Below, one piece after another: positions 58,401-64,000 of a DNA stretch of 64,000 bases. The stretch is taken from positions 1,835,652 to 1,899,651 of the forward strand of contig NC_092017.1 of NCBI RefSeq assembly GCF_042242105.1, read 5' to 3'. The notes below the pieces were generated by a model, which saw nothing but the letters and a program-made list of their open reading frames with translations, was not told the DNA's origin and ran no database searches. Numbering within the stretch: position 1 is the first letter of the stretch; every line of letters begins with the position of its first letter. Both the position numbers and the translations under genes were made by a program. The stretch is from Pempheris klunzingeri (Eukaryota; Chordata; Actinopteri; Acropomatiformes; Pempheridae).

Positions 58401-59590
58401 CACTAGACCAGTGGAAATCTGTACTTTGGTCTGATGAGTCCAAATGTAAGAATTTTGGTTAGAGTCTAGACCAAACTCTTTTAATTAAGAGAGAGAGAGA
58501 CCCAACGACTCAGGAATTCAACATTAAGGATTCAAGAATTCACACATGAGCAGCATCAGATATTATATTGAGCAACAGTGGCAGGAAGAACTCCCCTTTA
58601 ACAGGAAGAAACCTGGAACAGACCCAGGCTCGGGGGGGGGGCTTTCTGTCAGGGTCCGTGTGGGGTGGAGAGAGAGAGAGACAACACAAACAGCAACCAC
58701 TGTACTAACAGCGACTATAGCACTAACAATAGGAGTGTGACTAAAAGATTAGCAGTATGATATTATTGAAAAATGTGATGAGTGGCCAACGATCCCCAGC
58801 AGTGATTCATGAAGCCAGAGAACCACAGCAGCAGGACCAGGATCCACAGGAACCAGAGAGATGAGAAAGCACAGAAAGGGGAAGATAGCAAGTTAGTGGC
58901 AGACATTAAGCAGACATGAGACATAATGATGGAGAGGAAGAGGAGGAGAGAGGAGCACAGTGCATCATAGGAGTCCCCCGGCAGTCTGAGCCTATAGCAG
59001 CATAACTAGGGGCTGGTGCAAGGCCTGATCCAGCCCTAAACTATAAGCTTTATCACTAAGGAAGGTTTTTAGTCTACTCTTAAATAGAGTAGAAATAGAG
59101 AGGGTGTCTGCCCCCCGAACCCAGACTGGGAGGAGATTCCACAGGAGAGGAGCCTGATAGCTGAAAGCTCTGCCTCCTGCACTACTTTTGGAGACTTTGG
59201 TTTAAAAGCTATCCAACATTCCCATGTTTGAAATTGAAAGTCTCAGAAATTCTGAAAATGATTCCTCTTGGCCACTATGGAGTTTGAATTACATATTGAA
59301 TTATATATTTATTTATGCAGGTATCCCACAGAACAAACACTCTATCCTAGTTCTATAGTTTACAGCTACTGTGTCCATTATAACCATTAACAGTATGATT
59401 TAGTTCAGACCTCCAGAGAAACAAATCCATAGAGGATTAACAAGACTTTTCTAAAGCAAAACAAAAAAATAAAGGCATGATAAAAAAATTAAAGCATTGA
59501 GGCAGACAGCAGGTAAAAGAGAAAGGAAAATCCTTCTGTACTCACTGTAAGCAGGAGCAGCACAGTCGTGGATGGAGAAACTCGAATCAT
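46445..59590 (-). CDS. dsg2-like: Desmoglein-like desmosomal cadherin, gene 2 (13 coding exons, 746 codons)
   Basis: Exons: 59590-59546, 58105-58010, 56793-56635, 56427-56283, 55340-55180, 54224-54090, 53904-53719, 52957-52623, 52534-52392, 51955-51734, 50273-50031, 46988-46879, 46705-46445. They total 2241 nt with phase kept throughout. Order: signal peptide; EC1-EC4 with calcium motifs (LDREE, DDENDN, DADK, LDRE, DVNDN, DGDTG, PDRES, DINDN); extracellular anchor; membrane helix ([20 protein letters not shown]); intracellular anchor; catenin-binding segment ([30 protein letters not shown]). It is paralogous to gene 1 exon by exon but lacks the counterpart of gene 1 exon 13 and almost all of the tail. 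The N terminus lacks a propeptide, furin site and Trp2 in this model. Expected at the plasma membrane, perhaps with altered adhesion. Confidence 0.82.
47045..47135 (+). repeat. L2-type LINE 3' tail
   Basis: AAAGCACTATGAGACACTCT, GTTGTGATATTGGGCTATAC and AAATAAAATTGAATTGAATTG are the terminal 80 bp and (ATTGA)n tail of a fish L2 LINE. It lies in the gene 2 intron between exons 11 and 12. Confidence 0.8.
47136..49469. other. dsg2-like: Large gene 2 intron (exon 11 to 12), mostly unassigned
   Basis: The stretch at about 47270-48370 has a CTCTCT run, CA-rich runs and a possible element boundary near GAGGTGGTGCCCAGATCGAA (48337), but I could not find matching ends and do not call an element. The remainder is AT-rich. 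No exon is seen. Confidence 0.35.
49470..49695 (-). repeat. Dispersed fish repeat with tRNA-like head
   Basis: On the minus strand it starts GGCTGCACGGTGGTGTGGTG and GTTAGCACTGTTGCCTCAAA and continues to GACTGGTGACCAGTCCAAGG. This 'gtggttagcactgttgcctc' type repeat is very common in teleosts. Its superfamily is not decided here. Confidence 0.55.
50725..51644 (-). mobile_element. hAT transposon (Charlie-like), internally deleted
   Basis: It starts CAGGGGTCCCCAAACTTTG and ends with the imperfect inverse TAGTTTGGGAACCACTA. The 8-bp flanks are CATTAAGG (50717-50724) and CCTTAAGG (51645-51652), a target duplication with one change. The 920-bp copy keeps the N-terminal 211 codons of a transposase (51405-50770): [20 protein letters not shown], a BED-like zinc finger ([20 protein letters not shown]) and [20 protein letters not shown]. 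This region resembles the transposase-derived part of vertebrate GTF2IRD2. It sits in a gene 2 intron between the anchor-domain exons. Confidence 0.85.
52958..55179. other. dsg2-like: Gene 2 introns between EC2 and EC3-EC4 exons
   Basis: Besides the exons at 54224-54090 and 53904-53719 there is no other coding sequence. I see no transposon with recognisable ends in these introns. Confidence 0.45.
55860..56040. repeat. GACTTG-rich dispersed repeat
   Basis: GTGTGGACTCGAGTCACATG, TGACTTTAGACTCGACTTGA, CAACTCGACTTGGACTTTAA and AACTCATGACTTCACTTGGA repeat the words GACTTG and GACTCGA. This is typical of a non-autonomous DNA transposon family common in fish. It lies in a gene 2 intron. Confidence 0.6.
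56794..58009. other. dsg2-like: Gene 2 intron between EC1 exons
   Basis: About 1.2 kb, AT-rich, with no exon and no clear transposon. Confidence 0.4.
58010..58105 (-). CDS. dsg2-like: Gene 2 exon 2: rest of signal peptide and EC1 N terminus without Trp2
   Basis: Thirty-two codons between TATCACAG| and AAAG|GTGAGT. The C-terminal half, [18 protein letters not shown], aligns with [18 protein letters not shown] of gene 1. Where gene 1 has HKRDWVIP, gene 2 has VKAIMCPA: no basic cleavage site and no tryptophan. I scanned the two flanking introns for another exon encoding Lys-Arg-x-Trp and found none. Confidence 0.65.
58255..58462 (+). pseudogene. Fragment of a second Tc1-type transposase
   Basis: With one frame change the plus strand encodes [19 protein letters not shown] then a WSDESK-like catalytic Asp motif, just upstream of NFG and a stop. 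Both ends of the element are gone, and it abuts the L2-like fragment that follows. Confidence 0.6.
58463..59200 (-). repeat. L2-like LINE 3' UTR fragment in gene 2 intron 1
   Basis: Collinear with 36640-37420: GTCTAGACCAAACTCTTTTA, AGCAGCATCAGATATTATAT, GGCAGGAAGAACTCCCCTTT, CCTGGAACAGACCCAGGCTC and CTGATCCAGCCCTAAACTAT. Minus-oriented, with a GA run at 58669-58680. Confidence 0.8.
59546..59590 (-). CDS. dsg2-like: Gene 2 exon 1, signal peptide start
   Basis: [15 protein letters not shown], fifteen codons, ends at ACA|GTGAGT in phase 0. The hydrophobic stretch continues into exon 2 (LHVITVVKA). The same arrangement in gene 1 supports the call. Confidence 0.75.
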
Positions 59591-59720
59591 GACTGAAGAA
59601 AAGTCCCACTATCTGAATCAAGTAAACTGATGGAGTCCTGATGGCACTGCCAGGAGGTCCTGACTGACTGTGAGCTGAAGGAGGCAAGGACGAAGCTTAT
59701 GAAAGAGGTGGAGTGCTCCA

Positions 59721-59721
<1 letters not shown>

Positions 59722-59797
<76 letters not shown>
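59722..59797. repeat. (CA)38 microsatellite upstream of gene 2
   Basis: A pure CA dinucleotide run of 76 bp (plus strand; TG on the gene 2 sense strand) ends about 130 bp upstream of the gene 2 ATG, so it lies in or next to the promoter or 5' UTR. Confidence 0.95.
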
Positions 59798-59798
<1 letters not shown>

Positions 59799-59884
59799 CC
59801 TCAACTGACTAAACCTGTTCTAAAAAAAAGAGAAGAGAAGACAAGCACACCAACCAGCCTGTACCAGATAAAATGGCCCTGGCC

Positions 59885-60923
59885 CAGCAACATTTTGTAA
59901 GTTTACCCCCTTATAAAGACATGACAAGTCCATACTTTTTATGGTAGGTTTATTTTAATAGAGAGACAGAATATCAAAACAAAATCCAGAAAAACAATGA
60001 AATAAATTAAATAAAGGTTATAAATCAATTTGTATTTGACTCAGTGAAGTAAGTATTTTGATCCCCTACCAACCAGCAAGAATTCTGACCCCCACAGACC
60101 GGTTATGTGCCCAGGAGTCACACAAATTAGTCCTGTCCTTTTAGGCAAGTACTTCTAATCTCAGCTCGTCATGTTTATAAAAGACACCTGTCACAGAATC
60201 AGTCTCTTCCATTCAAACCTCTCCGCCACCATGGGCAAGACCAAAGAGCTGTCAAAGGACGTCAGGGACAAGATTGTAGACCTGCACAAGGCTGGAATGG
60301 GCTACAAGACCATCAGCAAGAAGCTTGGTGAGAAAGAGACCACTGTTGGTGCAATAATTCAAAAATGGAAGAAATACAACATAATCGCCCTCGCTCTGGA
60401 ACGCCATGCAAGATCTCACCTGGTGGGGTCAAGATGATTCTGAGAAAGGTGAGAGATCAGCCAAGGCAACAAAGGAGTGGCTCAAGAAGAAGCCCTTTAA
60501 GGTCCTGGAGTGGCCTAGCCAGTCTCTGGACTTTAATCCCATAGAAAATCTGTGGAGGCAGCTGAAACTTTGAGTTGCCAAGCGACAGCCTTGAAACCTT
60601 CAGGATTTGGAAATCCCTCCTGAGTTGGGCCACAACCTGGTGACCAACTACAAGAAACGTCTGACCTCTGTGCTTGCCAACAAGGGTTTCTGCACCAAGT
60701 ACTAAGTCATGTTTTGCTTTGGGATCAAATACTTATTTCACTCAATCAAATACAAATTAATTTATAACCTTTATTTAATGTTCTTTTTCTGGATTTTTTT
60801 TTTTGATATTCTGTCTCTTTCTGTTAAAATAAACCTACCATAAATATTATGGACTGGTAATGACTTTATTAGGGGGTAAACTTACAAAATCAGCAGGGGA
60901 TCAAATAATTATTTCCTCCACTG
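59885..60923 (+). mobile_element. Second Tc1-like element, 5' end truncated, internally deleted
   Basis: The right end is complete (GATCAAATAATTATTTCCTC then CACTG followed by TA). The left end lacks the outer 30 bp or so and starts at TTTTGTAAGTTTACCCCCTT, the inverse of the right arm. The transposase starts [20 protein letters not shown] at 60231 and loses frame after about 50 codons. Most of the catalytic domain is deleted. The C-terminal part with a [12 protein letters not shown] motif remains near 60531-60560. This is a different subfamily from the one at 34132. Confidence 0.8.
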
Positions 60924-61154
60924 TATATATATACATTTGTATTTAATCAGTCAAATATGATATGTATATGATAAACAAACTAACTACAGGAGTTGACAGA
61001 CAACAGACAGACGGAGTGTGGCTGCAGGTGTGTCTGCCTCTGAGTCATGGTTCTGTGAGATGAGCTTTGTTATGGTAAAGAGAGAGAGAGAGAGCATCAA
61101 TATACTAACAGTGGCTATAACACTGACAATAGGAATGTGACTAATAAAACTCTC

Positions 61155-61690
61155 TAATAACTCTTTTCTAAATTTTACTGGAAGCCAATGAAGAGAAGCC
61201 AGTGCAGGAGAAATATGATCTCTTCTCTTAGTTCTCATCAGAACACGAGCAGCAGCGTTCTGGACCAGCTGGAGAGTCTTTAACGACTAATTGGAGCAGC
61301 CTGATAATAAGGAGTTACAATAGTCCAACCTGGAAGTGACAAATGCATGGACTAATTTTTCTGCATCATTCATAGACCGGATGGACCTGATTTTAGCAAT
61401 ATTACGTAAATGGAAAAAGGCAGTTTTGGAAATCCCTTTAATGTGGGTGTTAAAGGACAAATCCTGATCAAAGATGACTCCCAGATTCCTCACAGTGGAG
61501 CTGGAGGCCAGAGTAATGCCATCCAGAGCAGTTATGGTGTCTCTAAGGTGTTAAGCGCCAAGCAGAATAACTTCACAGTTTTATCTGAGTTTAGCAACAG
61601 AAAATTACTGCTCGTCCAGGACTTTGTGTCCTTAAGGCAGACTTGAAGTTTAGCCAACTGATTTGATTCATCTGGCTTTATTGATGAATA
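61155..61690 (-). repeat. L2-like LINE fragment (end of reverse transcriptase)
   Basis: On the minus strand, frames encode MRNLGVIFDQDLSFNTHIKG, TSRLDYCNSLLSGCSN and MRTKRRDHISPALASLHWLP. It is the same family as 36553-38040, with indels. Confidence 0.8.
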
Positions 61691-62039
61691 CAGCTATGTG
61701 GGGACTATCTGTTTATATTTAATAATGTGAACATTTTTTCTTTGGCTCTGTCTAAAGGTTTTTTCACCTTGATACCATGCCACTTCGATGCCACTTGATT
61801 TTTAAACTAACTGCAAAATGAAAGAGGGAAAATCAACAACGGTTTGGTTATTGAGTGAAATCCAGCTCGAGCCCGTGTAGAAGGGATCATCCTTTTCAAG
61901 AAGGGAAGCTGCACAGAGTAAATTACCTGAAATTAATGTTGAAAGAGGGAGGAAATATGACATCTATAATTGACATTAATCAGAAATGTTGTCATTGTAA
62001 TGTGTACATACTGTGATATTGTTGGTCTTTTCTGTGCAC

Positions 62040-62216
62040 ACGAAAACTATTTCCTGTCTGTCCATCCTGGGAGAGGGATTCCACCTCTGGTGAGGTTTCT
62101 TCTGTTTTCTCACTGCTGGAAGGGCTTTTGAGGGAGTTTTCCTTTATTCATGTAGATGAGAGGGACTGAACCTAATTGATTTGGGAGTTTGGGCTGTATA
62201 AATAAAATCTGACTTA
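62040..62216 (+). repeat. L2-type LINE 3' UTR, plus strand
   Basis: TTTCCTGTCTGTCCATCCTG, GGAGAGGGATTCCACCTCTG, TGAGGTTTCTTCTGTTTTCT and TTTGGGCTGTATAAATAAAAT are the standard 3' UTR and end of fish L2 LINEs. A short tail follows. Confidence 0.8.
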
Positions 62217-63492
62217 ACCTGACTTGAATCGAACACATAATGGAAAGAAAAAATATGCATTGCTTTTCAAATGAATAAAGAAACATTTCGTGTTATATTG
62301 TTTTATTTGCCAAAAAAATCATTCACAAATAAATGAACAATTTTATCCTATAAATTGATGTTATCTATGTTTAACTCTCTGTTAACACTCTTATCAAAAA
62401 CTGTTGAAAAACTCCAAACACAGAAATGCAAATATAATGTAGGGATCTACATGAATAGTTCCTTCAACGCCAGGCTTCTTCCAACCTGTTCGTTTCCTGG
62501 CTGCATCGTACAATCCATCAATCTTATTTATGTTGCTTTAAGAGCAGAAAATCCAAAATGTAAAATGATCACATATTTCACCTCTTTAATGTGGCATGTT
62601 GGGTGTGAAAAAGAGATTTCAGTCTCGTTCAGCACTGATAACTACAAAGGAGTGATTCCTACTCATTGTGCTCAGGAAGAAACCAGCTCTACAGGAACTG
62701 TAGAACACACCCGCAGACACACACAAGACACAAAAACAGAAAAATAAAACCGTTTAAACATGTCCAGTCATGTTTACTGAGGAGATCATGTCCCCTGACA
62801 CACCCTGAATATCATGTTAATGTTATGATGTATTTATTTTCCCACAAGATCATACAAACGTCATCACATTTCACCAAAATACATTTCATTTTGATGGGAC
62901 ACACTCAACCCATCTGTCAGGTTACCCACCTTTGTCATTGTAGTATTGTAGTTTGTAGGGTTGCTTTTTTTAATCTTACCTTCACTTACTTAAGCAGTGT
63001 ACATTTCTGAGCACAGATGCTTTGCCCAAGCATTACATTCACTCAGCACTTTGACACTCCTGGTAGGAGTTCAGCACAAGCTCAGAGGCTCAATCACTCC
63101 CCATTCCAGATAAGATATAATTATTATATCTTAGACGGTAAGATACAATAAAGTGAAGACAGAACACTCATCTTAGTAACACTAACTTTACCCTACATTG
63201 TCAAATGTAAGAAAGACTGCCTATCAATATCCAAACTGAACTTTTATACAATCTGCTCTGTATTCACTTTAGAGATAAACCAAGACAACACAGAAAAGAT
63301 GGTGATACCCACATATTTATATTGTCATTGTGGATAGCTAATATGAACTCCATCGGATAGCTTCAGCTAAAATGAGTCATTTGGTTTTGATATTTTGTTT
63401 TTATTGTTACAAAACAGACAGCAAATAACTACATAACATATCATACAGGCCAACGGAATTAGAGACAACATGCATTCGCTCATTCATTCAGT
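62217..63492. other. Downstream flank of gene 3
   Basis: No exon or recognised repeat. The open frames at 62355-62747 and 62666-63010 overlap each other in different frames and lack any conserved feature. Confidence 0.4.
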
Positions 63493-63498
63493 TTTATT
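63493..63498 (-). terminator. Candidate polyadenylation signal of gene 3
   Basis: AATAAA on the minus strand, about 330 nt past the gene 3 stop codon. Position fits a 3' UTR end, but an L2-like tail lies between it and the stop, so it is only a candidate. Confidence 0.3.
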
Positions 63499-63547
63499 TG
63501 TTCCCCTCATGGTAAAGCACAACTCCTAGAAAAAACGTTTTAAAAAA

Positions 63548-63655
63548 ATCAATTCACAATCAATCAGTCTTTATTTATATAGTGCCAATTCATAACAGTG
63601 TTATCTTCCATCAAGAACAGGTCTAAACCAAAGGAGAGAGAGAGACCCAACGATA
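63548..63655 (-). repeat. L2-like LINE 3' end fragment
   Basis: AATCAATCAGTCTTTATTTA, TATAGTGCCAATTCATAACA, GAACAGGTCTAAACCAAAGG and GAGAGAGACCCAACGAT match the first 110 bp of 36553-38040. Confidence 0.75.
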
Positions 63656-63828
63656 TCATCTATCATCAATCTAAACAACTTTTTTTACACATTCCACACA
63701 CATAAAACAAAACATGAAGATGTGCTTATTGAAGCTGCCTGCTCTCCATTAGTTGTCTTACATAAGTTGAATTCCACAAGCATCCCATCACCACGTGGTA
63801 GTCCTCTGTTGTACTGACAATCTCTCAT

Positions 63829-64000
63829 TCAGTGAATTTTTCTTTCCTGCACCACCACCTTGCGGTAGGTGGGGGTTGTGCTCGCTGTGGTAGTAGATGA
63901 ACTCACCATGCTGTTCTGAGGGCCAGTAGATGTGCTGTAGAGGACTCTCTGAGAGCCAGACATGTCACTCTTGTGGGACAGACCTCCTGACTCCTGGACC
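63829..64000 (-). CDS. Last codons of a third desmoglein-like gene (C-terminal tail)
   Basis: From the right edge the minus strand is open for 56 codons to a TGA at 63831-63829. It reads VQESGGLSHKSDMSGSQRVL, YSTSTGPQNSMVSSSTTTAS and TPTYRKVVVQERKIH. A Ser/Thr-rich sequence ending in a basic VVVQE-type motif is what I would expect at the end of a fish desmoglein tail, and the gene is in line and in the same direction as genes 1 and 2. Neither its start nor its upstream exons are visible, so the family call rests on context and composition. The reading frame lacks an ATG in the window and is easily missed. Confidence 0.6.
   Translation of the reverse strand, partial: VQESGGLSHKSDMSGSQRVLYSTSTGPQNSMVSSSTTTASTTPTYRKVVVQERKIH

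Noticed and set aside
59587..59796. Cys/Val repeat peptide on the minus strand
   Set aside because: Translation of the CA microsatellite.
62355..63010. Two overlapping plus-strand open frames
   Set aside because: Composition is AT-rich and non-repetitive, with no conserved motif, splice context or signal peptide.
1..64000. CRISPR arrays, operons, ribosome-binding sites, phage or bacterial systems
   Set aside because: Split exons, cadherin genes and vertebrate transposons show this is animal nuclear DNA. The repeats are dispersed or tandem coding repeats, not spacer arrays.

Overview
ORGANISM. The window is vertebrate nuclear DNA, almost certainly from a teleost and probably a percomorph. 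The evidence is a split-exon desmosomal cadherin cluster on the minus strand, set in AT-rich intergenic and intronic DNA full of typical fish transposons: L2/CR1 LINEs with TTGA-type tails, Rex1/Babar-like LINEs with ATTCT tails, Tc1-like elements, a hAT, an animal CACTA/EnSpm element and a tRNA-headed SINE. No species can be named from sequence alone. LAYOUT (all host genes are on the minus strand, so transcription runs right to left). 63.83-64.00 kb: last 56 codons of a desmoglein-like gene (gene 3) that continues beyond the right edge. 46.4-59.6 kb: desmoglein-like gene 2, 13 coding exons, 746 codons by my splice model. 38.97-45.62 kb: a 6.66-kb CACTA/EnSpm transposon downstream of gene 2. 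24-38 kb: a gene-free stretch of LINE, SINE, Tc1 and unclassified repeats. 9.98-22.2 kb: desmoglein-like gene 1, 14 coding exons, 1373 codons. 6.9-8.9 kb: a decayed LTR retrotransposon inserted into a SINE. 1.72-1.78 kb: a TATA-driven signal-peptide exon of another minus-strand gene that leaves the window on the left. In mammals transthyretin lies just downstream of DSG2 in the same direction, so ttr is a candidate, but one signal peptide does not prove it. HOW THE GENES RELATE. Genes 1 and 2 have the same order of exons, the same intron phases and several identical exon lengths (135, 186, 143 and 222 nt), so they are tandem duplicates. Each encodes four cadherin repeats, an extracellular anchor domain, one membrane helix and an intracellular catenin-binding segment, as expected for desmosomal adhesion proteins. 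They have diverged strikingly. Gene 1 keeps the furin site and adhesive Trp of a classical desmosomal cadherin, carries about 189 Gly/Pro residues from an expanded minisatellite in the F-G loop of EC3, and has a long tail with a recent 282-bp tandem duplication. Gene 2 has no propeptide, furin site or Trp2 in my model and stops soon after the catenin-binding segment, with a relic of the longer tail in another frame. The strongest leads are the Gly/Pro insertion, the altered N terminus of gene 2, its tail truncation, the nested retroelement, and an unclassified repeat family with three copies. LIMITS. Splice sites were read by eye; no alignment, expression or database search was run. Both multi-exon models sum to a multiple of three and keep phase at every junction, which is good internal support.
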